From NCBI GenBank assembly GCA_949292875.1, contig CASFBJ010000006.1, positions 1 through 36,917 of the forward strand: a stretch of 36,917 nucleotides of DNA, read 5' to 3'. Origin of the DNA: an uncultured Christensenella sp. (GTDB lineage Bacteria > Bacillota > Clostridia > Christensenellales > UBA1242). The translations under genes were made by a program, and so were the position numbers. The notes below the pieces were generated by a model. The model saw only the letters and a list, made by a program, of their open reading frames with translations, was not told the DNA's origin and made no database searches. Position 1 is the first letter of the stretch; the number at the start of each line of letters is the position of its first letter. Below are positions 16,026-24,698 of the stretch, piece after piece.

Positions 16026-16985
16026 ATGGGCTTTTCTAAAAATATAAAATACGAAATGTTGAAAAATTTATCTGAAAATGCTTGTTGTAGACAGGCTTTT
16101 TTGTCTGCTATAATTAAAACGAGTGCTGAATATGGTCTTTCAAATGGTGAACTAAGTGTAAGCATAAAAACACAAATAAAAGAATTATGCGATATAGTGG
16201 AAACTATAGTAAAAGATTTGTATGATGTAGAAGTAAAAGTGAAGATAAGTGAAGAAATATTTTTTAAAAAATCACGATTTGAATTGATTATGACTGGAAG
16301 CAAAGTAAAACAAATGCTCTTAGATTTAGATGTTGCTTACATTAATGAGGATAACTGTTTTAATTTTTACGATGGACTATATCTTGAAAATATCAATCAA
16401 GATTGCTGTATTAAGTCTTTTGTAAAAGGGGCTTTTATTGCTTGCGGTAGTGCTAGCGGTGTTGATGAGACGACGAAGAAAAGTATAGATTATCATATAG
16501 AATGGGTTTTTGCCTCACAAAAAAAATCACAAGATTTTTTAAAACTATTAGAAAATATAAATGTATATGGTAGAGAAGTTAAGAGAAAAAAATTATATGT
16601 AGTTTATCTGCAAAAGTTTGAAGCTATAAGTGATATGTTAGTGCTTTTTGATGCTCAAGAAAATATGCTTAAATTAAATAGTGAATATGCAAAAAGAAGT
16701 ATAATGAATAGTGTAAATAGACAATCAAATTGTGATACTGCAAATATGACTAAAACTATAGATAATGCACTAGCTCAACTTAAAGCAATAGAACTAATAA
16801 AAGATACTATAGGACTTGAAAAATTAGGCGAAGATTTGTCAAGCATATGTATGTTAAGGCTTGCAAATTCTGAAGAAAGTTTGCAAGAACTTGCACAGCT
16901 TTCTGGAATGAGTAAAAGTGCTATAAATTATAGATTTGGAAAAATTATGAAGATAGCTAAAGAGATAGAAGAGGAGCAAAAGTAA
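16026..16985 (+). CDS. whiA: Sporulation/division regulator WhiA
   Basis: 319 residues from the ATG at 16026, which follows the PHP stop directly and gives the usual WhiA N-terminus (GFSKNIKYEML); an earlier in-frame ATG at 15987 would overlap the PHP gene. WhiA has a LAGLIDADG homing-endonuclease-like domain without nuclease activity (about 110-200, with KSFVKGAFIACGSASG) and a C-terminal helix-turn-helix (about 280-312, LQELAQLSGMSKSAINYRFGKI). Both are visible. It binds DNA and influences division and chromosome segregation in Firmicutes. The usual partners rapZ and yvcK, normally between the PHP/murB genes and whiA, are absent. dnaE starts right after the stop. Confidence 0.92.
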   Translation: MGFSKNIKYEMLKNLSENACCRQAFLSAIIKTSAEYGLSNGELSVSIKTQIKELCDIVETIVKDLYDVEVKVKISEEIFFKKSRFELIMTGSKVKQMLLDLDVAYINEDNCFNFYDGLYLENINQDCCIKSFVKGAFIACGSASGVDETTKKSIDYHIEWVFASQKKSQDFLKLLENINVYGREVKRKKLYVVYLQKFEAISDMLVLFDAQENMLKLNSEYAKRSIMNSVNRQSNCDTANMTKTIDNALAQLKAIELIKDTIGLEKLGEDLSSICMLRLANSEESLQELAQLSGMSKSAINYRFGKIMKIAKEIEEEQK

Positions 16986-19900
16986 ATGCAAGATTTTGTA
17001 CACTTACATGTCCATACAGAATATAGTTTATTAGATGGTGCTGCAAGAATAAGTAAACTTGTAAAAGAAGCTTATAATATGGGTATGAAAGCAATAGCAA
17101 TGACAGACCATGGAAATATGTATGGAACTATAGCATTGTTTGATGCTTGTAACAATGTAAATCCAGATTATTTTAAGGAACATAAAAAACCTGCAATAAA
17201 ACCTATATTTGGAACGGAGTTTTATGTTACAGAAGACCTACATGTAAAGGAAGGCAAACCAAAACTCGCACACCTTATCATACTTGCAAAAGATGAAAAA
17301 GGTTATAAAAATTTATGTAAATTAAACTCCATTGCTTTTGTTGATGGTTTTTATTATAAGCCTCGTATTGATTACAAAACTTTAGCGGAACACGCAGAAG
17401 GGCTTATTTGTTGTTCTGCATGCCTTGCTGGAGATATACCTCAAGCATTACTTATGGGAGATAATGAAAAAGCAGAAGAAATAGCGATAAAACTTAGAGA
17501 TATGTTTGCTCCAGGAGATTTTTACATTGAAGTGCAAGACCATGGACTTATGGAAGAAAAACAAATATATCCTGCTTTATGTGCTTTGGCGAAAAAAATA
17601 GGTGTAAAAACTGTAGCAACTAATGATGTGCATTATATTTTTAAAGAAAATGCCGAGTTGCAAGACATTCTTATGTGTGTACAAATGGGTAAGACTGTAG
17701 ATGATGAAAATAGGTTAAAGTTTGATACAGATGAGTTTTATCTTAAAAATGGCGATGAAATGGCAAGCCTATTTCCAGGTAATCAAGAATGTATAGATAC
17801 AACATTAGAGATTGCAGACAAATGTAACTTTACCTTTGATATGATAGACAAAAATATCTATATGTTTCCTAAGTTTGAATCTCCTGATGGCTCTACTCCT
17901 TTAGAATTTATGTGGAAACTAATAGAAAATGGCTTAAAGAAAAAGGGAATAGAAGACACAAAAGAAGTTAGAGATAGAATTAATAAAGAAATGGATGTTA
18001 TTGTTGGACAAGGCTTTGTTGAGTATTATCTAACTGTATGGGATTATGTAAATGCTGCTAAGGAAAAAGGAATACCTGTAGGTCCAGCAAGAGGAAGCGG
18101 TGGTGGAAGTTTTGTTGCTTATCTAATAGGTATTACGGAACTTGATAGTATAAAATATGATTGCTATTTTGAGAGATTTTTACATAGAGAAAGAATTACG
18201 GCTCCAGATTTTGATGTGGACTTTGCCGATGATAGAAGAGGCGATATCATTAGTTATGTAAAAGAAAAGTATGGTGAACCTAGAGTAAGCAAGATAGTTA
18301 CTTTTGGAACAATGGCAGCAAAAAATGCTTTTAAAGATGTAGGTAGGGCTTTTGGATTGTCTTATGGTAGACTAAATGAAATATCTAAACTTATTCCACC
18401 ATTACCAGCAAAACATAATGATGTTTTAGAAAAAGCGTTCAGGTTAAAACCATTAAAAGAAGGTGAAGATGATAAATCTATTCCTGAACTTGTAGAAATA
18501 TATCAAAATGACCCTGAGATAAGAAAAGTAGTTGATATAGCAAGTAAAATAGAAGGAATGCCTAGACAATGTAGTACGCATGCTTGTGGTGTAATCATTG
18601 CTCCTGAACCACTAATAGATATAATTCCATTGAGTAGAAATGGTGAAGATATTACTACCCAATACTCAATGACAGACTTAGAAAGATTAGGACTTCTAAA
18701 AATGGACTTTTTAGGTCTTAGAAACTTAAATGATATTACATCAACAATTAAGTATGTTAAAGAATTATATGGTATAGATATAGATTTTTCAAAATCCAAT
18801 TATGATGACCCAGAAGTATACAAACTGATTTCTCTTAGACCGACAAAAGCTATATTTCAAATAGAATCACCAGGATTTGAAAAATTTATGCATGAATTGC
18901 AACCAACTTGTATAGAAGATATTATCGCCGGTGTTGCTATGTTTAGACCGGGACCAATAGATAATATTCCTAAATTTGTTCATAATAAACACAATCCTCA
19001 AGATGTGACTTACGACCATCCTATACTTGAAAATATATTGAATGTAACTTATGGTGTAATAGTATATCAAGAACAAGTAATGAAAATCGTACAAGAAATG
19101 GCAGGTTACACATTGGGTCAAGCAGATATGGTTCGCCGTATGATGGGTAAGAAAAAATTGGAAGCCATGAAAAAAGAGAAGCAGGTCTTTTTGTATGGGA
19201 AACCTGCAATGGATGGCAAACCACCTATTGATGGGGCTATAAAAAGAGGAGTAAGCGAAGAAATAGCAAGTAATGTATGGGACCAAATGGAAACATTTGC
19301 ATCTTATGCCTTTAACAAAGCTCATGCTACAGGTTATGCACTTATTGTTTATCAAACAGCTTTTTTAAAGTGTTATTATGAACCAGAATTTTTATCTTGC
19401 GTGTTAAATAATAGAATTACTAAATCTGATGAGGTTGTAAACTATATTACTCATGCAAAAATGGAAGGAATAGAAGTTTTGCCTCCAGATATAAATAAAA
19501 GTGATGCTTATTTTAGAACTAAAGATGGTAAAATTAGATTTGGTCTTTCAGCACTTAAAGGTGTGGGAACTACAGCTATGGAAGAATTAGTCGCAGAAAG
19601 AAAAGAACATGGAGATTATAAGAGTTTACAAGATTATTGCGAAAGAGTGCCTGCTAGTTGTTTAAATAAAAGAGTATTAGAAAGTCTTATATATGCTGGA
19701 GCTTTTGATTGTTTTGGATTAAATAGAAGTCAGTTAATTGAAGCTTATCCTAGAATAATAGCAAGAGTATTAGATGATAGAAAACAACAAGAAAGCCCTC
19801 AAATTTCATTTTTTGGAACAATACTTAAAGAAGACAAAGCAATGAATGAAGTGAGTTACGCAGATTTAAACGAGTTTCCTTATGAGGAGAAATTAAAACT

Positions 19901-20579
19901 TGAAAAAGAAATAGCTGGTATATATATATCTGGACATCCACTTGAAAAGTATGCGGATAAATATAGTCAATTTACATTTAATTCTTCAATGTTTACTCCT
20001 GAAGAACAAATGGATGATGAAACATTAGAAGAAAATTCTGATAGTTGCTTTCAACAAAATGGACTTTCTGAAGGAATGAGAGTGATTTGTGGTGGAATGG
20101 TAAAGGAAGTTAAAAAACATTATACTAAAAATGGCAATAAAGAAATGCTTTTTGGTGTTATTGAAGACTTGTATGGTGAATTTGAGTTTGTTATGTTTCC
20201 GCAAGTTTATGAAAAGTATAAAAATATAATGAAAGTAGATAAATTAGTTACTTTACAAGGAAAACTAGGTATAGAAGATAGAAATATTGCAAGTATAGTT
20301 GTTGATAAAGCGGTAGAATGGAATGAGATTGCCTCAAATGATGAAGAAAAGAGTAAAAAACAAGTTTTATATATAAAATACAATATAAAAAATGAAGAGA
20401 TAAAATCTAAAATAAGTAAAGTTTTAGAAAGATATAGTGGTAATGAAACTGTGATAGTTGTAGATAGTGAAGAAAACAAACCTTATAAATCAAATCACGG
20501 AGTAACAATAAGCCAATATCTTTTAAATGAATTGTGTGGAATTTTGGGTGACCAAAATGTTAAAAGCGTTTTAAAATAA
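16986..20579 (+). CDS. dnaE: DNA polymerase III alpha subunit DnaE
   Basis: 1197 residues. It is a replicative C-family polymerase. The N-terminal PHP domain shows FVHLHVHTEYSLLDGAAR and MTDHGNMYG. The palm has GPARGSGGGSFVAYL and the catalytic APDFDVDFADD (Asp410 and Asp412), with the third acidic residue likely in LLKMDFLGLRNL at about 573. Further family landmarks are MFRPGPIDNIP, MVRRMMGKKK and FNKAHATGYALI. A short insertion after the MGKKK motif (about 13 residues, KPAMDGKPPIDG) is typical of clostridial DnaE. The C-terminal OB-fold begins at about 1060. There is no DnaQ-type exonuclease insertion, so this is DnaE rather than PolC. It is last in the uvrC-to-dnaE run. Confidence 0.95.
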   Translation: MQDFVHLHVHTEYSLLDGAARISKLVKEAYNMGMKAIAMTDHGNMYGTIALFDACNNVNPDYFKEHKKPAIKPIFGTEFYVTEDLHVKEGKPKLAHLIILAKDEKGYKNLCKLNSIAFVDGFYYKPRIDYKTLAEHAEGLICCSACLAGDIPQALLMGDNEKAEEIAIKLRDMFAPGDFYIEVQDHGLMEEKQIYPALCALAKKIGVKTVATNDVHYIFKENAELQDILMCVQMGKTVDDENRLKFDTDEFYLKNGDEMASLFPGNQECIDTTLEIADKCNFTFDMIDKNIYMFPKFESPDGSTPLEFMWKLIENGLKKKGIEDTKEVRDRINKEMDVIVGQGFVEYYLTVWDYVNAAKEKGIPVGPARGSGGGSFVAYLIGITELDSIKYDCYFERFLHRERITAPDFDVDFADDRRGDIISYVKEKYGEPRVSKIVTFGTMAAKNAFKDVGRAFGLSYGRLNEISKLIPPLPAKHNDVLEKAFRLKPLKEGEDDKSIPELVEIYQNDPEIRKVVDIASKIEGMPRQCSTHACGVIIAPEPLIDIIPLSRNGEDITTQYSMTDLERLGLLKMDFLGLRNLNDITSTIKYVKELYGIDIDFSKSNYDDPEVYKLISLRPTKAIFQIESPGFEKFMHELQPTCIEDIIAGVAMFRPGPIDNIPKFVHNKHNPQDVTYDHPILENILNVTYGVIVYQEQVMKIVQEMAGYTLGQADMVRRMMGKKKLEAMKKEKQVFLYGKPAMDGKPPIDGAIKRGVSEEIASNVWDQMETFASYAFNKAHATGYALIVYQTAFLKCYYEPEFLSCVLNNRITKSDEVVNYITHAKMEGIEVLPPDINKSDAYFRTKDGKIRFGLSALKGVGTTAMEELVAERKEHGDYKSLQDYCERVPASCLNKRVLESLIYAGAFDCFGLNRSQLIEAYPRIIARVLDDRKQQESPQISFFGTILKEDKAMNEVSYADLNEFPYEEKLKLEKEIAGIYISGHPLEKYADKYSQFTFNSSMFTPEEQMDDETLEENSDSCFQQNGLSEGMRVICGGMVKEVKKHYTKNGNKEMLFGVIEDLYGEFEFVMFPQVYEKYKNIMKVDKLVTLQGKLGIEDRNIASIVVDKAVEWNEIASNDEEKSKKQVLYIKYNIKNEEIKSKISKVLERYSGNETVIVVDSEENKPYKSNHGVTISQYLLNELCGILGDQNVKSVLK

Positions 20580-20596
20580 AATATAAAAAACTAAAA

Positions 20597-20628
20597 ATAT
20601 ATACATAAAATGTTTGACATGTATATAT
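20597..20628. promoter_or_regulatory. Inverted repeat overlapping the greA -35 box
   Basis: ATATATACAT (20597-20606) and ATGTATATAT (20619-20628) form perfect 10-bp arms with 12 bases between. The second arm begins at the last base of the -35 box. No T-run follows. It could be an operator or a weak end signal for dnaE. Confidence 0.35.
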
Positions 20629-20642
20629 AAATAATGTATTAT
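20614..20642 (+). promoter_or_regulatory. Promoter of greA
   Basis: TTGACA (20614-20619), 17 bases, TATTAT (20637-20642). It predicts a leader of about 100 bases before the ATG at 20749. The leader contains a short hairpin (ACAAAAAA, loop TTTGA, TTTTTTGT at 20682-20702). Confidence 0.7.
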
Positions 20643-20748
20643 ATTGCGTAAACTAATAAAAGTTAATAAAAAATAATTTTCACAAAAAATTTGATTTTTT
20701 GTTTCGCCTAAAAATTAAATAGCAAGTGAAATAAAAGCGAGGTGGACA

Positions 20749-21222
20749 ATGAATGAATATGTAGTTACAAGACAAGGTTATGATAAAATGGTAGAAAGGT
20801 ATAATTTTCTTATAACCGAAAAAAGAGAAGAAATTTCAAATAAACTTACTTTAGCAAGAAGTTATGGAGATTTAAGCGAAAATGCTGAGTATGATGCAGC
20901 TAGGTCTGAACAAGCAAAAGTTGAAACTGAAATAATGGAACTTGAAGTTAAGATTAGAAACGCTGTAATTGTAGATGCAGATACTTTAGATTTGTCAAAA
21001 GTAAGTGTTGGTTGTACAGTTAAAGTATACGATGAAGAATTTGATGAAGAAGTAGAGTATAAGATAGTTGGAACAAGTGAAAGTGATCCTGCAAATGGAA
21101 ATATAAGTTATATCAGTCCTGTAGGAAAAGCTTTACTTGGTAAGAAAAAGGGAGAGACTGTAGTAGTAGAAACTCCTAATGGCGATTTAAGCCTTAAGGT
21201 ATTAGATATTATAAACAAATAA
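20749..21222 (+). CDS. greA: Transcription elongation factor GreA
   Basis: 157 residues, the standard length. GreA enters the RNA polymerase secondary channel and stimulates cleavage of backtracked RNA. The N-terminal coiled coil (about 1-75) carries the diagnostic ARSYGDLSENAEYDAARSEQ with the acidic D/E pair at its tip. The C-terminal FKBP-like domain has YISPVGKALLGKKKGETVVV. GAGGTGG precedes the ATG. It has its own promoter and terminator. The neighbours trmR and U32 also lie close to greA in Bacillus, where the order is different. Confidence 0.95.
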   Translation: MNEYVVTRQGYDKMVERYNFLITEKREEISNKLTLARSYGDLSENAEYDAARSEQAKVETEIMELEVKIRNAVIVDADTLDLSKVSVGCTVKVYDEEFDEEVEYKIVGTSESDPANGNISYISPVGKALLGKKKGETVVVETPNGDLSLKVLDIINK

Positions 21223-21225
21223 AAG

Positions 21226-21262
21226 AAAAAGTATTTTAACATATGTTAAAGTACTTTTTTTT
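21226..21262 (+). terminator. Rho-independent terminator after greA
   Basis: A long stem is centred on TTTAACATATGTTAAA and extended outwards (AAAAAGTA with TACTTTTT, one T-G wobble), running into a T-rich tract. The following 21270-21430 is very AT-rich, and I see no gene in it. Confidence 0.8.
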
Positions 21263-21430
21263 ATTTTTTAATTAGTATAATAAAATGCAAAACTTGCAAT
21301 AAAATATGCTTTTATATGTTTTTATTATTTTAAAATGTATTTAATTTTAAATAATATCATAAAAATAAAATTAAAATAAATATAATAATAATTATAAAAA
21401 ATTTTAAAATGTAAGCTGGTTGCTATTTTA

Positions 21431-21459
21431 TTGACTTTTTTTATTATCTGTGCTAAACT
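21431..21459 (+). promoter_or_regulatory. Promoter predicting a leaderless trmR transcript
   Basis: TTGACT (21431-21436), 17 bases, extended -10 TGC-TAAACT (-10 box at 21454-21459). The start point would fall at the ATG (21466). No ribosome binding site lies between. Confidence 0.6.
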
Positions 21460-21465
21460 AAATAA

Positions 21466-22086
21466 ATGAAAAAAGACGATACATTTTATATAGAAAATAT
21501 AATAAAAGATATAGAAAAATTTGGTCGTGAAAATGATTATCCTATCATTCTTGATGAGTCTAAAGATTTTATTTTGAATGAAATTAAAAATACAAATGTA
21601 TCTAATATTTTGGAAATAGGTACATGCATTGGTTATTCTGGTAGTTTGCTTTTACTAAATTGTAAACAAGCTAATCTAACGACTATAGAGAAAAATGAAG
21701 ATGTTGCAAGCATTGCTAAAGAAAACTTTACGAAATTAAATCTTGATAAAAGAGTAAATTTAATAGTTGAAGATGCAAAAGTTGCAATAGAAAAATTGCA
21801 AGAAAAATACGATTTAATATTTTTAGATGGACCAAAAGCTCAATACAAAAACTATTTACCTATTTTAATAAAACTCCTAAATGTTGGCGGAGTTTTGATT
21901 GCAGATAATGTACTATTTAAAGGTTTTGTAAACAAAGATGAAAACGAATTTTTGCCTAGAGGTATTCGTTCTATAGTTAGAGGATTAAGAATATTTCTTC
22001 AAGAAGTAACTACCGATGAAAGACTTACTACAAAAGTGTATGATGTAGGAGATGGGATAAGTGTAAGTAAAAAAATAAAGGAGTGA
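21466..22086 (+). CDS. trmR: SAM-dependent O-methyltransferase, TrmR-like
   Basis: 206 residues with a class I methyltransferase fold of the O-methyltransferase 3 family. The SAM-binding loop is EIGTCIGYSGSLLLL (about 48), followed by LTTIEKNEDV (about 69), DLIFLDGPKAQYKNYL (about 119) and LIADNVLFKG. In Bacillus subtilis the homologue YrrM (TrmR) methylates 5-hydroxyuridine at the tRNA wobble position. The following U32-family gene fits, since TrhP makes that hydroxyuridine. I therefore infer that these two genes together make 5-methoxyuridine in tRNA. The U32 gene starts 4 bases after the stop. Translation seems to begin on a leaderless mRNA. Confidence 0.8.
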   Translation: MKKDDTFYIENIIKDIEKFGRENDYPIILDESKDFILNEIKNTNVSNILEIGTCIGYSGSLLLLNCKQANLTTIEKNEDVASIAKENFTKLNLDKRVNLIVEDAKVAIEKLQEKYDLIFLDGPKAQYKNYLPILIKLLNVGGVLIADNVLFKGFVNKDENEFLPRGIRSIVRGLRIFLQEVTTDERLTTKVYDVGDGISVSKKIKE

Positions 22087-22090
22087 TTTT

Positions 22091-23299
22091 ATGATAGAAT
22101 TATTAGCACCTGCAGGAAACAAAGAAAAATTGATGACAGCATTTCATTTTGGTGCAGATGCTTGCTATTTTGCAGGTAAAAAATATGGACTTAGAGCTTT
22201 TAGCGATAATTTTGAAGAAGATGAGTTAAAAGAGTATGTAGACTATGCTCATAAATTAGGTAAAAAAGCATATATAACAGTTAACATTATTGCGCATAAT
22301 AGCGATTTTGAAGGATTAAAGGAATATTTGCAATATTTACAAGAAATAGGTGCCGATGCTGTAATTGTTGCAGATATTGGAGTTGCTTTATTTGTAAAAA
22401 AGTTTGCACCAAAACTTTCTTTACACATTAGTACACAGGCAAATATTGTAAATGATTATAGCGCAAAGTTTTTTGAAGATTTTGGAGCAGATAGATTAAT
22501 TCTTGCTAGAGAGCTTAGTTTAGAAGAAATAGAAGAAATTAGAAGAAGTGTAAGTAGTAAAATAGAACTTGAAAGTTTTGTTCATGGTGCTATGTGCATT
22601 TCTTATAGTGGTAGATGTCTTTTAAGTAATTATTTCACAGGTAGAGATAGTAATCGTGGTGCTTGTGTTCAGGCTTGTAGATGGAACTATGCAATAGCAG
22701 AAAAAGGAAAAGAAGGTGAGTATTTTCCTATTGAAGAAGATGAAAGAGGTACATACATATTAAATAGTAAAGATTTATGCATGATAGATTATATTCCTAA
22801 TCTTATAAAAGCAGGTGTAAATAGTTTTAAAATAGAAGGAAGAATGAAATCACCATATTATGTAGCAACAGTTGTAAATGCTTATAGGCGTGCTATAGAT
22901 ATGTATAAAAATGGGATAGATAAAGTACCAAATGAATTAGTGGAAGAATTGCAAAAGGCTAGTCATAGAAAATATACAACTGGTTTTTATAATCCTGAAA
23001 AAATAAAAGAAGAAAGAGAATGTATAGAAAGTAGTACACCAGTACAAAATTCAGAGTTTATTGCAGTTGTTACAAGTGATGCGAAAGACAGATTTGTTGA
23101 AGTAGAGATGAGAAATAGATTTAAAGTAGGAGATACTTTAGAAGTACTTGCTCCTGACGACAATTTTAGAAAGACATTTAAAGTTACAAGCATTAAAACA
23201 TTAAATGGTGAAAGTGTAGATGATGCAAAATCTGTGCAAGAAAAATATATAATTAATTGTCCTTTTGATTTAAAGAAATTAGATATTTTAAGAAAATAA
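22091..23299 (+). CDS. trhP: U32-family protein, TrhP-like tRNA hydroxylation factor
   Basis: 402 residues. Although named peptidase U32, several members act in RNA hydroxylation. The family core is clear: LLAPAGNKEKLMTAFHFGADACYFAGKKYGLRA with conserved LSLHISTQANI, and the cysteine signature FVHGAMCISYSGRCLLSNYF followed by GACVQACRW, whose cysteines are presumed iron-sulfur ligands. SFKIEGRMKSPYYVATV follows, then a C-terminal beta domain. The ribosome binding site AAGGAG lies in the end of trmR. Position after trmR supports a role in wobble uridine hydroxylation. One gene is present; Bacillus has two here (yrrN, yrrO). Confidence 0.85.
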   Translation: MIELLAPAGNKEKLMTAFHFGADACYFAGKKYGLRAFSDNFEEDELKEYVDYAHKLGKKAYITVNIIAHNSDFEGLKEYLQYLQEIGADAVIVADIGVALFVKKFAPKLSLHISTQANIVNDYSAKFFEDFGADRLILARELSLEEIEEIRRSVSSKIELESFVHGAMCISYSGRCLLSNYFTGRDSNRGACVQACRWNYAIAEKGKEGEYFPIEEDERGTYILNSKDLCMIDYIPNLIKAGVNSFKIEGRMKSPYYVATVVNAYRRAIDMYKNGIDKVPNELVEELQKASHRKYTTGFYNPEKIKEERECIESSTPVQNSEFIAVVTSDAKDRFVEVEMRNRFKVGDTLEVLAPDDNFRKTFKVTSIKTLNGESVDDAKSVQEKYIINCPFDLKKLDILRK

Positions 23300-23321
23300 A
23301 AAAGTGCCTAGGCACTTTTTT
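23298..23321. terminator. Bidirectional terminator between converging genes
   Basis: AAAAAAGTGCC-TA-GGCACTTTTTT is a perfect palindrome with an A-run and a T-run on either side, so it can end transcription from both strands. It lies between trhP (+) and the HTH gene (-). The TAG stop of the HTH gene (23308-23310) falls at its centre. Confidence 0.85.
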
Positions 23322-23625
23322 CTAAATTCAATTTTGATTTTATATTTGTTGCGGTATTATCTGTGTTGCATTTAAGTAATGTAAAGAGGTAATGTTTTTC
23401 ATCTTCGCTAAGGAGTGAAGAACTTAAACAAAAATTTTTATCTAAAAATATTCCTCCGTTTATGCCTTTTACTGTGTAAACTGGTATATTATTACAAGCT
23501 AAAATGTCTATATACCTATAAACGCTACGAGTAGAGATTTCAAATTTTTCACTTAAAATTTTTGCCGTAGTTTTGTCATTTTCTAGCAAATGTACTAGTA
23601 TGCCAATTAAGCATAATTGAATCAT
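23308..23625 (-). CDS. Minimal HTH (type 11) transcriptional regulator
   Basis: 105 residues. A winged helix-turn-helix of the HTH_11 type fills residues about 1-65: LIGILVHLLENDKTTAKILSEKFEISTRSVYRYIDIL, then the wing IPVYTVKGINGGIFL. This is the DNA-binding part of DeoR/YafY-type regulators. The sensor domain expected after it (WYL or similar) is absent: about 40 polar residues follow (starting with LLSEDEKHYLFTLL) and the gene stops inside the terminator palindrome. It may be a naturally short family member or a truncated one; no remnant of a WYL domain is seen downstream. GGAGG precedes the ATG. It diverges from trxB, a likely target. Confidence 0.7.
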   Translation of the reverse strand: MIQLCLIGILVHLLENDKTTAKILSEKFEISTRSVYRYIDILACNNIPVYTVKGINGGIFLDKNFCLSSSLLSEDEKHYLFTLLKCNTDNTATNIKSKLNLEKSA

Positions 23626-23650
23626 TTTTTCACCTCCTCAATACATGTAT

Positions 23651-23679
23651 ATTATACCAAAAATGGGCATAATAGTCAA
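23651..23679 (-). promoter_or_regulatory. Promoter of the HTH gene (minus strand)
   Basis: Read on the minus strand: TTGACT, 17 bases, TATAAT. An SOS-like sequence CAAACAAATGTTCT (plus strand 23677-23690) touches the -35 box. Confidence 0.75.
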
Positions 23680-23720
23680 ACAAATGTTCTAAAATTTACA
23701 ATGTTTTTTTTATATTTATT

Positions 23721-23748
23721 TTGCCTATAATTTTATAGTATATATATT
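23721..23748 (+). promoter_or_regulatory. Possible promoter of trxB-glmM
   Basis: TTGCCT (23721-23726), 16 bases, TATATT (23743-23748), ahead of GGAGGG and the GTG start at 23774. Several overlapping TATA-rich alternatives exist. Confidence 0.4.
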
Positions 23749-23773
23749 TTATAAATAATTGGAGGGTTTTATA

Positions 23774-24682
23774 GTGTTTGATTGTATAATTATAGGTGGT
23801 GGACCTTGCGGAGTATCTAGCGCTATATATTTGAAAAGGGCTGGATATAATGTAGCTGTTATAGAAAAATCTTTTATTGGTGGTCAAGTTGCCTATTCAT
23901 CAGAACTAGAAAATTATGCTGGTTTTATAGATAAAGATGCTTTTATTTTTTGTCAAAATTTGACAAAACAGTTACAATCTTTACAAATTCCTATTTTTTA
24001 TGAAGAGGTTATTTCTCTAGATAAAAAAGATAAAAAAATAATAGTAAAAACAAACAAAGCGGAACATATAGCTCTAACTTGCATATTATCTATAGGAGCA
24101 GAAAGTCGTAAATTAGGTTTAGAAAAAGAGAAAGCGTACATCGGTAAAGGTGTGTGTTATTGCGCTGTTTGTGATGGAAATTTTTATAGGAATAAAGATG
24201 TTGTTATAGTTGGTGGCGGAAATTCTGCTTTAGAAGATGCTATCTATTTGTCAAATATATGTAATAAAGTATATATAGTGCATAGACGAGATGTATTTAC
24301 AGGTGAAAAAATGCTTGTAAATAGAGTGAATGAGTTAACTATTGAAAATAATGGAAATATAGAAATTTTATTTAATTCAACATTACAAGACATATGTGGT
24401 AATGATAAGGTTGAAAAAGTTAAAGTTAATCAAAACGGTAGCAATATAGAACTTGCAGTTTCTGGAGTATTTATAGCAATAGGCAGAGTGCCTAAAACAG
24501 AATTTTTACAAGGCTTTTTAGACTTAGACAAAAATTATATATTAGTAAACAACAAGTTTGAAACTAGCAAAGAAGGAATATATGCTGGTGGAGATTGTAT
24601 ACCTAAACAAATGCGTCAAGTAGTAACAGCAGTTAGCGATGGTGCAATTATATCTAAAAATATAAGTGACTTTTTGCAATAA
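23774..24682 (+). CDS. trxB: Thioredoxin reductase (TrxB-like)
   Basis: 302 residues from a GTG at 23774, preferred because GGAGGG (23761-23766) lies just before it and the protein then starts at the FAD-binding DCIIIGGGPCG. The dinucleotide-binding and redox motifs are present: the second Rossmann loop VIVGGGNSALEDA, the redox pair CAVC at 130-133, and the FAD-contacting GGDCIPKQMRQVVTA near the end. The enzyme transfers electrons from NAD(P)H to thioredoxin in the cytoplasm. HRR in YIVHRRDVFTG is the usual NADPH-binding signature. glmM follows 16 bases later on the same transcript. No thioredoxin gene is nearby, so a related flavoprotein substrate is not excluded. Confidence 0.88.
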   Translation: MFDCIIIGGGPCGVSSAIYLKRAGYNVAVIEKSFIGGQVAYSSELENYAGFIDKDAFIFCQNLTKQLQSLQIPIFYEEVISLDKKDKKIIVKTNKAEHIALTCILSIGAESRKLGLEKEKAYIGKGVCYCAVCDGNFYRNKDVVIVGGGNSALEDAIYLSNICNKVYIVHRRDVFTGEKMLVNRVNELTIENNGNIEILFNSTLQDICGNDKVEKVKVNQNGSNIELAVSGVFIAIGRVPKTEFLQGFLDLDKNYILVNNKFETSKEGIYAGGDCIPKQMRQVVTAVSDGAIISKNISDFLQ

Positions 24683-24698
24683 GAAAATGGAGGTTTCC

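Noticed and set aside
19150..19250. Intein or foreign insertion in DnaE around KPAMDGKPPIDG
   Set aside because: The extra residues number only about a dozen and similar short insertions are usual in clostridial DnaE.
18867..19355. A 162-codon open frame on the minus strand inside dnaE
   Set aside because: It lies wholly within the well-conserved polymerase coding region, lacks a ribosome binding site and its translation (rich in Cys, His, Phe) looks like antisense of a real gene.
21263..21430. Replication origin or small RNA gene in the AT-rich gap after greA
   Set aside because: No DnaA-box cluster (TTATCCACA type), no clear promoter plus terminator pair and no stable structure; just AT-rich spacer.
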